Of a DNA stretch of 64,000 nt, positions 39,547-49,246 are shown piece by piece. This DNA is from Chloroflexota bacterium. Lineage in GTDB: Bacteria; Chloroflexota; Anaerolineae; JAAYEA01. The number at the start of each line of letters is the position of its first letter. Positions within the stretch are counted from its first letter, which is position 1. The stretch is taken from positions 46,043 through 110,042 of the forward strand of contig JAIOAV010000004.1 of the NCBI GenBank assembly GCA_019873665.1, given 5' to 3'. The notes below the pieces were generated by a model that saw only the letters and a list, made by a program, of their open reading frames with translations, was not told the origin of the DNA and did not search any database. A program made the position numbers and the translations under genes.

Positions 39547-40722
39547 CTACTCGGTTTCCATCTGGCGCTCGATCAACTCGACCACATCCAGAACGCGGAG
39601 CCGCCCCCCCGCTCCACCCTTGCTTTGCCGCCGGCCAGCGCTGGCCAGCGTGCGCTTGCACTGCTGGCACGCGGAGACCAGCCACTGCGCGTCCACCTCG
39701 CGCGCCTGCGCCACGCGGCGCGCCGCCAGCGCAGTTGTCAGCGCGGCGTCGTGGCTTTCCAGGTTGCCGCCACCGCCACAACAGAGCGCGTTAGCGTGAT
39801 GTTCGGCCATCTCCACCAGCTCCAGCCCCGGCACCTGCTGCAACACGCGGCGCGGCGGCTCGTATAGCCCGCTCTTCCGGCCCAGGTCGCACGGATCGTG
39901 GTAGGTAACCCGTTCCGCCAACGGCCGCAGCCTGATCTGACCCGCTGCCAGCGCCTCGTCCAGCCATTCGGTGGCATGCAGGACGCGGATGCCCAGCTCT
40001 CCCAGGTGCTCCGGATACTCGGTGCGCCACATGTAATAGCAGGAAGGGCAGCTTGTTATGAGCGTCTGTACGCCCATCGCCTTGACGCGGGCTACATTGT
40101 GCGCCATCGTCTCCGTCGCCTGCTCTGCCATGCCGCTGGCCAGAAGCGGGTAGCCGCAACACCACTCCTCTCGACCCAACAGCGCGTAATCCGCGCCGGC
40201 GACATCCATGATGTGGGCGAGCGCCTGCGGGATGCTGTAGCTTTGCGGGAAAAAGGAAGAGACGCAGCCCACAAAGTAGGCGATTTCGGCGCGCTCCCTG
40301 CCAACGCCAGAGGGCGGGCGTTCCATGTTCTCGGTCCAGATCAGCCGCCGCACGTTGCTCTCGCCGGAGATGTTATGTGCGGTGAGGAGCGAATCGGCCA
40401 AGCGCTGCGTCGCAGGGGCCAGGAGGCCCTGCTCCGCCAGCTCCTTGCGCGCCCCCAGCAGCAGCGTTTCCATCTCCACACCGCTGGGGCAAATCTCGCC
40501 GCAGGCCGCGCAAAGAGTGCAGCGGTAGATGCGATCCGCATAACGCGGCGTCGGCTCAAGGCTATCCTCTGCCAGCGCCTTGATGAGCGCCACCCGGCCA
40601 CGTGGCGAATCGGACTCGATAAGCGACTCGCGATAGACCGGGCAAGATGCATCGCACAGCCCGCAACGCAGGCAGCGCCGATACGCCTCATCCAGCGTTA
40701 CAATGGGTTTCTTTTCCATCAT
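39547..40722 (-). CDS. glcF: (Fe-S)-binding subunit of hydroxyacid oxidase (GlcF-like)
   Basis: CLRCGLCDASCPVY; CTLCAACGEICPSGVEM; two CCG-containing motifs (WCCGYPLL, LCCGGGGNLE). Confidence 0.93.
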   Translation of the reverse strand: MMEKKPIVTLDEAYRRCLRCGLCDASCPVYRESLIESDSPRGRVALIKALAEDSLEPTPRYADRIYRCTLCAACGEICPSGVEMETLLLGARKELAEQGLLAPATQRLADSLLTAHNISGESNVRRLIWTENMERPPSGVGRERAEIAYFVGCVSSFFPQSYSIPQALAHIMDVAGADYALLGREEWCCGYPLLASGMAEQATETMAHNVARVKAMGVQTLITSCPSCYYMWRTEYPEHLGELGIRVLHATEWLDEALAAGQIRLRPLAERVTYHDPCDLGRKSGLYEPPRRVLQQVPGLELVEMAEHHANALCCGGGGNLESHDAALTTALAARRVAQAREVDAQWLVSACQQCKRTLASAGRRQSKGGAGGRLRVLDVVELIERQMETE

Positions 40723-40725
40723 TCT

Positions 40726-42018
40726 CTAGCGATCCTCGCTCACGACGGGCAAGGTCAACAAGGCATGCGGCACGATCAACACCTTCGCGTCGGTCCCCAC
40801 GCGCTCCGCCGCGAGAGAGAGCGCCTCCGCCATATCGGCTGCTGGGATCATCCACATCTCGCGCACCACCTCGGGACACTCGGCGCCCACGATGATCACC
40901 TCACACATAGATAACACCTGAGCGATCATATAAGCGCGCTGCTCGCCCGCCAGGAAGGGGCGCCCCTGCATCTCATCGAGCAGGGCGCGCACGCTCTGCG
41001 CCTGGCAGAGCGCCTCATGGCAACGTTGCTCGCCCACCCCTTCGCCCGCGCCCTCCTGGCAGCGCGCAGGGATGATGATCACGCCCCCGGGCCGCACTAC
41101 AGGCACCGGCGCGAATTGCAGGTAGGTGGCAGCCCGCGACGCCTGATAGAGATTGGCATCCTTCGGGTAGCCCACACCGGCGACGGCGATATCGTATTGC
41201 TGCGCGATGGGTCGCACAAAGAGCTGCCACGCTTCCTCCACCAGCGCGCCAAATGCCGCGTCCGGATCGCCCGCGCGCACGGCCACGATCTGGCCATCGT
41301 CGTTGGCGACGACATTCAGGATGAAACGGAGGCCAGCCGCCCTCGCCACCTCCGTAATGGTCTGGTGAAACGGATTCCCCGCAATGCGTCCCAGCCGCGT
41401 GGCGGGGTGATCCAGCGTGTGCGCGCTGTGCGTGTAGGCGATCAGCTCCTCGCCGCCCGCGCCGATGGCGACTGTCTTGCGTCCTCCAGAGAAGCCAGCA
41501 TACTGGTGCGGCTCGACTATGCCGGTAGCAATCAGGAGATCCGCCTCGCATGCCATGCGATTCACCACCATAGGCGCGCCGGTGCTCGCCGTGCCCAGGT
41601 TTACCAACGCCTCTGCGTCCCGGGGCCGGGAGTCTATCACCCGGTAGCGCACCACAATGTCGCGCCCCAGCTTGGCCACCTTTTCCTCAGGGGTGCTGGG
41701 GCGGTGCATGCCGACCCCACAGAGCAGCGTGATGTCGTCATCGGCGACGCCGGCCTCTGCCAGCGCGCTCAGCAGCGGTGGCACCAGCAGACCGTCAGGA
41801 CTGGCGCGAGTTGCATCGGTAAACACGATGCAAACGCGATTTCCTGGCCGTGCCATCTCTTGCAGGCGCGGCGAGCCGATGGGATGCGCCAATGCCCCGG
41901 CGATGGCGTGCACGGGATCAGCCAACGGCGGGCGGTCGCTGGAGTGCAACACGTCGGCGGTCATGCCCGTCGGCAAGTCAAAGTCTATCTTCCCCCGCCC
42001 ATAAGGTATAGTATACAT
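40726..42018 (-). CDS. LarA-like nickel-dependent racemase (DUF2088)
   Basis: VFTDATRASPD; LLCGVGMHRPSTPEE; ATGIVEPHQYAGFSGGRKTVAIG; SAHTLDHPATRLGRIAGNPFHQ. Confidence 0.93.
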   Translation of the reverse strand: MYTIPYGRGKIDFDLPTGMTADVLHSSDRPPLADPVHAIAGALAHPIGSPRLQEMARPGNRVCIVFTDATRASPDGLLVPPLLSALAEAGVADDDITLLCGVGMHRPSTPEEKVAKLGRDIVVRYRVIDSRPRDAEALVNLGTASTGAPMVVNRMACEADLLIATGIVEPHQYAGFSGGRKTVAIGAGGEELIAYTHSAHTLDHPATRLGRIAGNPFHQTITEVARAAGLRFILNVVANDDGQIVAVRAGDPDAAFGALVEEAWQLFVRPIAQQYDIAVAGVGYPKDANLYQASRAATYLQFAPVPVVRPGGVIIIPARCQEGAGEGVGEQRCHEALCQAQSVRALLDEMQGRPFLAGEQRAYMIAQVLSMCEVIIVGAECPEVVREMWMIPAADMAEALSLAAERVGTDAKVLIVPHALLTLPVVSEDR

Positions 42019-42033
42019 GGTGTTCCTTCGCGC

Positions 42034-43113
42034 CTAGAGCTCGAACGGGACGCCCAGCTCGTCGGCGATCTGGCGCAGCTCCTGATACACGCTCTGGTGC
42101 AGGGGGATTCCCGCCATGCGACGCTGCTCAGCGAACTCGAACTCTTTCTCTCCCGCCACATAGATGCGATCATGCCCTGGGGCCGTTGGTTCGGCTTTCA
42201 GACGACGGATCATCCTGTCCATCTCCGCCTTAAACTCGTCCAGCGGGCGAAAGAGGTCCACGCGCATGGCCGCGAAAAAGTGCCCCAGGTTTGCAGGCAC
42301 GTTGTTGGCGATCATCGGTCCCCACGCTGCGCCGGAAAGCACGCCGCAGAGGATATCCACCAGCAAGCCGAGGCCAAAGCCCTTGTGCCCGCCCAGCAGC
42401 TCTCCCTCGCCGCCCAGCGGCAAAGTGCCGCCATCCTGGTCAGTGCGCTGCCGCGCCACCACATCCGCGGCGTCGGTATTTGGCTCCCCCTTTTCATTGA
42501 TGACCCATCCCACCGGCAGCGGCTTGCCGAGTCGGTTGCAGACCTCAATCTTGCCATCGGGCACGACGCTGGTTGCCATGTCGAGCACATAGGGGCGTTC
42601 CCGCCCTGCGGGCACGGCCACCGCGATCGGGTTGGTGCCATGCCAGCGACGCCGCCCAAAGGTGGGCACGATCCGGCTGCGCGCGTTAGTCATGGAACAG
42701 CCGATCATGTCATGCTCAAGCGCCATCATCGCATAGTAGCCGGCGATGCCATAGTGGTTGCTATTGCGCACCACGACGACTCCGATCCCGACCTTCTCGG
42801 CCTTTTCGATCGCCATCTCCATCGCCTTGCGCCCCACAACAAAGCCCAGCGCCCCATCGGCGTCCAGAGTGGCGGTGGAGGGCGTGTCACAGAGCGCGCG
42901 GATGTTGGGATGCGCCTTCATCGTGCCCTGCTGCACCCCCACGACATAGCGTCGCAGCCGGGCCACGCCGTGCGAGTCTATGCCACGCAGGTCGGCGGCG
43001 ACCAGGACATCGGCCACTGTCGTCGCATCCTCTGCGGGCACGCCGGTCGCGCGCATCGCCCGCGCCACCCAGTCATGCAGCGCCGCCGCATTCACACGTC
43101 GAAACTCTTCCAT
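42034..43113 (-). CDS. Malate/L-lactate dehydrogenase (Ldh2/MdhI family)
   Basis: DLRGIDSHGVARL; VRNSNHYGIAGYY; SMTNARSRIVPTFGRRRWHGTNPIAVAVPAG; GGEGELLGGHKGFGLGLLVDIL. Confidence 0.95.
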   Translation of the reverse strand: MEEFRRVNAAALHDWVARAMRATGVPAEDATTVADVLVAADLRGIDSHGVARLRRYVVGVQQGTMKAHPNIRALCDTPSTATLDADGALGFVVGRKAMEMAIEKAEKVGIGVVVVRNSNHYGIAGYYAMMALEHDMIGCSMTNARSRIVPTFGRRRWHGTNPIAVAVPAGRERPYVLDMATSVVPDGKIEVCNRLGKPLPVGWVINEKGEPNTDAADVVARQRTDQDGGTLPLGGEGELLGGHKGFGLGLLVDILCGVLSGAAWGPMIANNVPANLGHFFAAMRVDLFRPLDEFKAEMDRMIRRLKAEPTAPGHDRIYVAGEKEFEFAEQRRMAGIPLHQSVYQELRQIADELGVPFEL

Positions 43114-43139
43114 TCGGCAACTCCTTTGCAGAGCATATG

Positions 43140-43172
43140 AAAAGGGAGGGAGCCTGGATGAGCCTCCCTCCC
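43140..43172 (-). terminator. Intrinsic terminator downstream of malic enzyme
   Basis: Minus strand GGGAGGGAG...CTCCCTCCC followed by TTTTC. Confidence 0.85.
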
Positions 43173-43201
43173 CGTTGAGCTGAGGTATCCAAACGAACGC
43201 C

Positions 43202-44557
43202 CTATCCCTCAGGCGGCAGGGGGATGATCCCCTCGCGCATCAAGAGCGCCGCCATCTCGCGCGCCCGATTGATCGCTTCGGTCGCCGTGCGCAATATCTC
43301 CGCGCGACTCATGGCGATGCGCGCGAGCCCCTGTTCCTGCGCCTTCATCGCCACCGCCACTGCCTCGCGCGCATAGACATCCGGCTCGTCCATCTTGGGC
43401 ACGATATTGTCGTCGTCAATGCCGCGATCCACCGCGTACTGCGCCAGTTCCGCTGCCGCCGCGAGGCACATCTCGTCGGTGATCGTTTTGGCGCGCACAT
43501 CCAATGCGCCGCGGAAAACGCCCGGGAAAACCAGCGAGTTGTTCAACTGGTTCGGGAAGTCAGAGCGCCCTGTGCCGACAATCCGTGCGCCCGCCTCCTT
43601 CGCCTCCCACGGCCAGATCTCCGGGATGGGATTGGCGCACGGGAAGACGATGGCATCTTTGGCCATCTGCGCCACCCACTCCGGCTTGATCGTGTCCGGT
43701 CCCGGCTGGGAAAAGGCCACGCAGACATCGGCGCCGCGCATCGCCTCTGCAATGCCGCCCCGGACACCATCCGCGTTGCTCTCCTGTGCGATCCGCCACT
43801 TGTCGGCGAATGACTCTTGTTGCGCTCTGATATCATCGCGCCCCGGATGGAGGATGCCCTTGCTGTCCACGGCGATCACCTGCCCCATCTTCACGCCGCT
43901 TGCCGCGAGAAGGCGCAACGTGGCCACGCTGGCCGCTCCCACGCCGATCATCGCCAGCCTGATCTGATCCATACGCTTGCCGACCAGCTTGAGCGCGTTG
44001 ATCAGCCCCGCCAGCAACACGGTGGCTGTGCCCTGCTGGTCGTCATGCCATACCGGGATGACCACCGCCGGGTCGGAGCGCAGCGCGTCTAGGATGCGAA
44101 AGCACTTGGGCTGCGACAGGTCTTCCAGATTGATGCCACCGTACGACGGCTGGATCAGCTTGACGGCGTAGATGATCTCATCCGGGTCTTTGGTATCCAG
44201 GCAGAGGGGCACCGCATCCACGCCGCCCAGATACTTGAAGAGAAGCGCCTTTCCCTCCATCACCGGCATCCCCGCCTCCGGGCCGATATCGCCCAGGCCG
44301 AGGACGCGCGTGCCGTCGGAGACGACGGCAATCACATTGGCGCGATTCGTGTACTCGTAGCTGAGCGCCGGATCGGCGGCGATGGCGCGGCATGCGGCCG
44401 CCACGCCGGGCGAATACCAGATGGCAAAGTCATCGAAGCTGCGAATCGCGCATTTGGGCGCAGTGGCGATCTTGCCCCGGTAGAACGGGTGCAGACGCAG
44501 GGCATCCTCCGACGGTTTCTTCGCCTTGGCCAATAGTTCTTCTTTGGTCGTCATCAC
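43202..44557 (-). CDS. NAD(P)-dependent malic enzyme
   Basis: FAIWYSPGVAAACRAIAADP; VVSDGTRVLGLGDIGPEAGMPVMEGKALLFKYLGGVDAVPLCLDTKDP; VPVWHDDQQGTATVLLAGL. Confidence 0.97.
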   Translation of the reverse strand: MMTTKEELLAKAKKPSEDALRLHPFYRGKIATAPKCAIRSFDDFAIWYSPGVAAACRAIAADPALSYEYTNRANVIAVVSDGTRVLGLGDIGPEAGMPVMEGKALLFKYLGGVDAVPLCLDTKDPDEIIYAVKLIQPSYGGINLEDLSQPKCFRILDALRSDPAVVIPVWHDDQQGTATVLLAGLINALKLVGKRMDQIRLAMIGVGAASVATLRLLAASGVKMGQVIAVDSKGILHPGRDDIRAQQESFADKWRIAQESNADGVRGGIAEAMRGADVCVAFSQPGPDTIKPEWVAQMAKDAIVFPCANPIPEIWPWEAKEAGARIVGTGRSDFPNQLNNSLVFPGVFRGALDVRAKTITDEMCLAAAAELAQYAVDRGIDDDNIVPKMDEPDVYAREAVAVAMKAQEQGLARIAMSRAEILRTATEAINRAREMAALLMREGIIPLPPEG

Positions 44558-44623
44558 GCTCCCTTCAGGCAGCTTTCAGCGCACCACAATGCACAGCCCC
44601 TTCGTGCCATATGCCGAAAGAGT

Positions 44624-44652
44624 ATTATAGCACCAAAGGGCCAGGTCGCCAA
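44624..44652 (-). promoter_or_regulatory. Candidate promoter for malic enzyme gene
   Basis: Minus strand TTGGCG-N17-TATAAT. Confidence 0.6.
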
Positions 44653-44687
44653 CGTCATCGCTATGCGTTCATCTCTGGTGCCATTTT

Positions 44688-45593
44688 CTAGGCAGCAGAT
44701 ATCGCGTCGGCCGCCGCCTCGCTCACGCCCATGTCCGCGGCGATCACATCGCGCAGCGCGACGATGGCTACCTCTACCATATCATCGCTTGGCTCGCGCG
44801 TGGAAAAGCGCTGCAACGCCAATCCGGGCGCCGTCAGCCATCGCATCAGGGGATGGGCATAGTGTGTCGCGCTGAACTTGAGCCACTCGTAGGAGATACC
44901 AGCTACTACGGGGATCAGTATGATACGCCAGAGCAGGCGTTGCCAGAAGGGAGGACGACCGAGCAGCGTGGTGAGCAGCACAAAGATGACCATCACAACC
45001 AGGAGGAAGCTGGTGCCGCAGCGCGTGTGGGCCGTTGTGTGCCGTTGGACGGAAGTCACCTCCAGCGGGACGCCCGCTTCATAGGCGTTCACGGTCTTGT
45101 GCTCGGCGCCATGATAGGCAAAGACCCGGCGGATGTCCGGCAACAGGCTGATCGCTGCCAGATAGCCGAGAAAGATGAGGATGCGGATGACTCCTTCCAC
45201 AAGATTGCTCAGGAAGGGAGAAGCGATGAATCTGTCCACTAACCCTACCAGAAAGGTGGGCAGGATAAAAAAGAGCCCAACGCCAAAGAGGAGCGACACA
45301 AGCAGCGTGCCCCACATCATGCCACCGCCGAACTCGACATCCTCCTCTTCCAGCGCCACATTTGCCGAAAAGGTGAGGGCGCGATAGCCAAGAGCCAAGG
45401 TATCCCACAACATGACCAGGCCGCGCACAAACGGCAACTTGCCTATGGGGCTGCGGTCAAGAGGGGAATCCAAAGGCTCACGGTGTGTAACGATCTTGCC
45501 AGAGGGAGCGCGCACCGCGACAGACACATTCTGGCGGCCGCGCATCATCACCCCTTCGAGGATCGCTTGCCCACCGTAGTGGTATTCGCTCAT
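44688..45593 (-). CDS. DUF1385 family membrane protein
   Basis: [64 protein letters not shown]; 4-nt overlap with tdk stop. Confidence 0.95.
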   Translation of the reverse strand: MSEYHYGGQAILEGVMMRGRQNVSVAVRAPSGKIVTHREPLDSPLDRSPIGKLPFVRGLVMLWDTLALGYRALTFSANVALEEEDVEFGGGMMWGTLLVSLLFGVGLFFILPTFLVGLVDRFIASPFLSNLVEGVIRILIFLGYLAAISLLPDIRRVFAYHGAEHKTVNAYEAGVPLEVTSVQRHTTAHTRCGTSFLLVVMVIFVLLTTLLGRPPFWQRLLWRIILIPVVAGISYEWLKFSATHYAHPLMRWLTAPGLALQRFSTREPSDDMVEVAIVALRDVIAADMGVSEAAADAISAA

Positions 45594-46180
45594 CGCCGAT
45601 CCTTTCCCGGCACGCGATGGCAGACACGACACCGCGCTTCATACGCCTCACTCGCCCCTACCAGAATGATAGGGTCATGATAATTCGCCGGCTCGCCATT
45701 CACCAGGCGCTGCGTCCGGCTGGCCGGCGCGCCACAGCAGGCGCAGATCGCCTGGAGCTTGTCCACCAGCTCAGCCTGCGCCATGAGCACCGGCACTGGC
45801 CCAAAAGGCTCGCCACGAAAGTCCATATCGAGCCCGGCAGCGATCACCCGAATGCCTCGCTCCGCCAATGCCGCGCATACTTCCGTGATGGCCCAGTCAA
45901 AAAACTGCACCTCATCTATCGCCACGACGGAGGTATCCGCCTCCAGCAGCCGCAGGATATCCTTGGCCTCCTGCACCGTGATGGCCTCTATCTGCGCGCC
46001 ACTGTGGGAGGTAACCCTCTGCTTCTCATAGCGGGTGTCAACGCTGGGCTTGAAAACCTGCACCTTTTGCTTGGCGATCTGCGCGCGTCGCACGCGCCGG
46101 ATCAGCTCCTCAGTCTTGCCACTGAACATGCTGCCGCAGACCAACTCAATCCATCCGCCGGTATAACGAGGATGACCCAT
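45590..46180 (-). CDS. tdk: Thymidine kinase (type II)
   Basis: [64 protein letters not shown]; Zn-Cys pairs. Confidence 0.97.
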   Translation of the reverse strand: MGHPRYTGGWIELVCGSMFSGKTEELIRRVRRAQIAKQKVQVFKPSVDTRYEKQRVTSHSGAQIEAITVQEAKDILRLLEADTSVVAIDEVQFFDWAITEVCAALAERGIRVIAAGLDMDFRGEPFGPVPVLMAQAELVDKLQAICACCGAPASRTQRLVNGEPANYHDPIILVGASEAYEARCRVCHRVPGKDRR

Positions 46181-46241
46181 CTCCGCCTCCTCAAGATGTC
46201 CGCTCAAGAACCACCGCGCCGGAAGTCAATTCCCTCAACAC

Positions 46242-46275
46242 AAAAAGAACAGAGTGCGCACACTCTGTTCTTTCC
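46242..46275 (-). terminator. Strong intrinsic terminator downstream of rpmE
   Basis: AAAGAACAGAGTG-cgca-CACTCTGTTCTTT perfect 13-bp stem; minus strand followed by TTTTT-type tail. Confidence 0.9.
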
Positions 46276-46298
46276 TATCGGGGTATGCGGTTTGCGAG

Positions 46299-46643
46299 CT
46301 ACTCCTCCGCCCGCTTTTCCTCGGTTGCACGCGTTGCCTTGCGAGATACCGGAGTCGCCTTGACGCCGCTCTTCTTGCCAGGTGTCGGGACGGCTGTCTT
46401 GGCTTCCGTGGCCTGTCCGGCTTCGCTACTGCGAAGGTCTTCCTTCCTGGCCAGACGCTGACGGAAGCGCTCCACCTGACCGGCCGTGTCCACGATGCGC
46501 TGCTCACCCGTAAAGAACGGGTGGCATACCGAGCACACATCCGTTCGGATCTCGGGCACCGTCGAGCCGACTGCCCAGGTGTTGCCACATGCGCAGATAA
46601 CCCTGGCCTCGGGGTAGTACTTGGGATGAATGTCCTTCTTCAT
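46299..46643 (-). CDS. rpmE: 50S ribosomal protein L31 with C-terminal extension
   Basis: [60 protein letters not shown] plus approx 50-aa basic/acidic tail. Confidence 0.95.
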   Translation of the reverse strand: MKKDIHPKYYPEARVICACGNTWAVGSTVPEIRTDVCSVCHPFFTGEQRIVDTAGQVERFRQRLARKEDLRSSEAGQATEAKTAVPTPGKKSGVKATPVSRKATRATEEKRAEE

Positions 46644-46698
46644 TTAACCAGCTCCTTGCACTCGGTTCTGACACGCCAGGTGCGTGCCTTATAGCTCT

Positions 46699-46959
46699 CT
46701 AGCTGGCGGCAGGGTAGACGCTAACCTGCTGCTTGTCTTTGCTGATCTGCTCGAACGCGACAAGGCCATCAACGGTGGCGAAAATCGTGTGATCTCTGCC
46801 CACACCAACGTTATTGCCGGGATGGAACTTGGTGCCGCGCTGGCGGACGATGATCGTGCCAGCCTTCACCTCTTCGCCCGCAAAGCACTTGACTCCCAGC
46901 CGACGCCCGGCGCTGTCGCGGCCGTTGCGGCTGCTGCCCCCACTCTTCTTGTGAGCCAT
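46699..46959 (-). CDS. rpmA: 50S ribosomal protein L27
   Basis: [61 protein letters not shown]. Confidence 0.98.
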   Translation of the reverse strand: MAHKKSGGSSRNGRDSAGRRLGVKCFAGEEVKAGTIIVRQRGTKFHPGNNVGVGRDHTIFATVDGLVAFEQISKDKQQVSVYPAAS

Positions 46960-47011
46960 CAGAAAATGCCTCCTCTATATCAAGCGCCCCCTCAACGAGG
47001 AGAGAGGCAAG

Positions 47012-47323
47012 CTATGCGATGATGCCCTCGATCTGCAAACGCGTGAATTCCTGGCGATGGCCTTTCCGGACCCGGATGCGCTCTTTCGGCATATACCGGA
47101 AAGCGAGGACCTTGCGGCCGCGGTCGTGAGACAGCACTTTGGCCCGAATTTTGGCTCCCTCGACCAGCGGGGTACCAACCTTGATAGCGCCCTCTTGCGC
47201 CACCATCAGCACGCGATCCAACTCGACGATCTGCCCCTCTTCCACGGCAAGCTTTTCCACGTCGACGACCTGTCCGACGCTTACCTTGTACTGCTTGCCC
47301 CCTGTCTCGACTACAGCATACAC
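47012..47323 (-). CDS. rplU: 50S ribosomal protein L21
   Basis: YAVVETGGKQYKVSVGQVVDVEKL; GTG start 47323 preceded by GGGAGG (annotated ORF extends to 47356). Confidence 0.97.
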   Translation of the reverse strand: MYAVVETGGKQYKVSVGQVVDVEKLAVEEGQIVELDRVLMVAQEGAIKVGTPLVEGAKIRAKVLSHDRGRKVLAFRYMPKERIRVRKGHRQEFTRLQIEGIIA

Positions 47324-47385
47324 AGGATGGTACCTCCCAGCACTGTTATTCGCCACGCATGACCAGCGTTTGTCAGCGAAATACG

Positions 47386-47414
47386 ATTATAGCCATTTGC
47401 GCCGGAATTGTCAA
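47386..47414 (-). promoter_or_regulatory. Perfect-consensus sigma70-like promoter for the L21-L27-L31 operon
   Basis: Minus strand TTGACA-N17-TATAAT located between mutL stop and rplU. Confidence 0.85.
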
Positions 47415-47421
47415 ATCAGCT

Positions 47422-49149
47422 TCAGCGGCGGCCGAACTCGCGCTCCAGCGCCGCCGCGCTCAGATGGATCATGGTAGGACGGCCATGCGGACAAGAGTGT
47501 GGAGTGCTCGTATCCTCCAGCTGCCGGATCAGGTCGCGCATCTCAGACATGGAAAGTATCTGTCCGGCGCGCACAGCACTATGGCACACGATGGTGACCA
47601 ACGCTTCATCCTGCCAGCTCACTCCATTCAATTCCGCCAGGTCCAGCATCTCGTTCAGCGCTCCGGCCACGTCGCCCCCCGCAAACGCCGCCGGCACGTG
47701 GCGCACGCGGAAAGAGTTGATGCCAAAAGGCTCGATGCCAAAGCCGAGCGCGGCGAGGTCCTGGGCGTGCAACTCGAGCATCTGGGCGCGCGCCGGCGTC
47801 AGCTCAATGACCAGCGGCTCGAGCAACGTCTGCGTGGCTACCTGCGCTCCTCTGCGTTCTGCCAACAGCCGCTCATACACCACCCGCTCGTGCGCCGCGT
47901 GCTGGTCCACGAGATACACGCCGCCCGGCCCCTCGGCCACAATGTAGGTCTGCGCCACCTGGCCCACCACGCGCAACATAGGAAGCCGGCGCGACCCGGC
48001 CTGCGGTTCTATCATCGCGGGCAACACATCGGCGGTGCGCTGCAGCTCCAATGCGCGCTGTGCGCCCTCCTCTGGCAGACGCGCCGGCGAGAGGGTACCG
48101 CGCGAGGTCATGAAAGCCTCATCGGTCACCTGGGCAGGGGCAAAGCGGACGGCTGGCGGGGCAAAGCGCTCCTGCAAGGCATGGCGCACCGCGCGCTGCA
48201 CGGCCGCAAAGACCCGATGGCTATCACGAAAGCGAACCTCACGCTTGGTGGGGTGGATATTGACATCCACCTCCGCCGGATCGAGACGGATGTTGACAAC
48301 GGCCAAAGGGTAGCGGCGCGCAGGAATGAGGTCATGATAGGCCTGTTCGACAGCATAGCTCAGCGTGCGATCCTGAATCCAGCGGCGATTCACAAAGAAC
48401 ACCAACCCTTTGCGCGTGGCCTGGTGTAAAGCCGGCGGCGCGATGTAGCCCCAGACAGAGACCCCCTCATCCTCCCCCCGAAACTCGATCATCTGCTGCG
48501 CGCTCTCCAGGCCAAAGGCCTTGAGCAACACATCACTCAGCTTGCCCGTACCCGTGCTTTGAAAGACGAGGCGTTCATTGTTCAGCAGCGTAAAGCGGAC
48601 CTCAGGATACGCCAGGGCATAGCTGGTTATGATATCAGCGATGAGCGCATTCTCCGCCGCATCGCTGCGCAGGAATTTGCGTCGCGCAGGGGTGTTGTAA
48701 AAGAGGTCTTCCACCATCACAGTGGTACCAGGGGGAACGCCATGCTTCTCCCGGCGCACGATCTCACCCCCCTCCACGCGCACCAGCGTGCCAATCCCCT
48801 CTTCGCGCGTGCAGGTGATCATCGTCAGGCGCGAGACGGCAGCGATGCTCGCCAGCGCCTCGCCGCGAAAGCCGAGCGTCAATATGTGCTCCAGATCTTC
48901 CAGGCTGTGCAGCTTGCTCGTCGAATGTCGGGCAAATGCTAGCGGCACCTGGTCAGCAGGAATCCCACAGCCATCGTCCACGACGCGAATCAGCCGCTTG
49001 CCGCCCTCGCGGATTTCGGCGCGAATATCGGCCGCGCCGGCATCAATGGCGTTCTCCATCAGTTCTTTGAGCGCCGAAGCGGGGCGCTCCACAACCTCGC
49101 CCGCGGCGATCTTGGCAGCCACCTCCGGCGGCAGGACTCGGATTGCCAT
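47422..49149 (-). CDS. mutL: DNA mismatch repair protein MutL (endonuclease-type)
   Basis: IRVLPPEVAAKIAAGEVVERPASALKELMENAIDAGA; GFRGEALASIAAV; C-terminal DQHAAHERVVYERL. Confidence 0.97.
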   Translation of the reverse strand: MAIRVLPPEVAAKIAAGEVVERPASALKELMENAIDAGAADIRAEIREGGKRLIRVVDDGCGIPADQVPLAFARHSTSKLHSLEDLEHILTLGFRGEALASIAAVSRLTMITCTREEGIGTLVRVEGGEIVRREKHGVPPGTTVMVEDLFYNTPARRKFLRSDAAENALIADIITSYALAYPEVRFTLLNNERLVFQSTGTGKLSDVLLKAFGLESAQQMIEFRGEDEGVSVWGYIAPPALHQATRKGLVFFVNRRWIQDRTLSYAVEQAYHDLIPARRYPLAVVNIRLDPAEVDVNIHPTKREVRFRDSHRVFAAVQRAVRHALQERFAPPAVRFAPAQVTDEAFMTSRGTLSPARLPEEGAQRALELQRTADVLPAMIEPQAGSRRLPMLRVVGQVAQTYIVAEGPGGVYLVDQHAAHERVVYERLLAERRGAQVATQTLLEPLVIELTPARAQMLELHAQDLAALGFGIEPFGINSFRVRHVPAAFAGGDVAGALNEMLDLAELNGVSWQDEALVTIVCHSAVRAGQILSMSEMRDLIRQLEDTSTPHSCPHGRPTMIHLSAAALEREFGRR

Positions 49150-49246
49150 ATACAACCTCCCGGCAGCATTATACACCCGATGGAGGCCAAGACCAAGGCT
49201 TGGGGTTGAGAGGCTCAAGTTAGCGGGCGGATGAAACGAGGCGAGA

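Noticed and set aside
41017-43140. 707-aa plus-strand ORF
   Set aside because: Lies antisense to the LarA-like and Ldh2 genes; His/Arg/Gln-rich, no recognisable motifs; a GC-rich shadow ORF.
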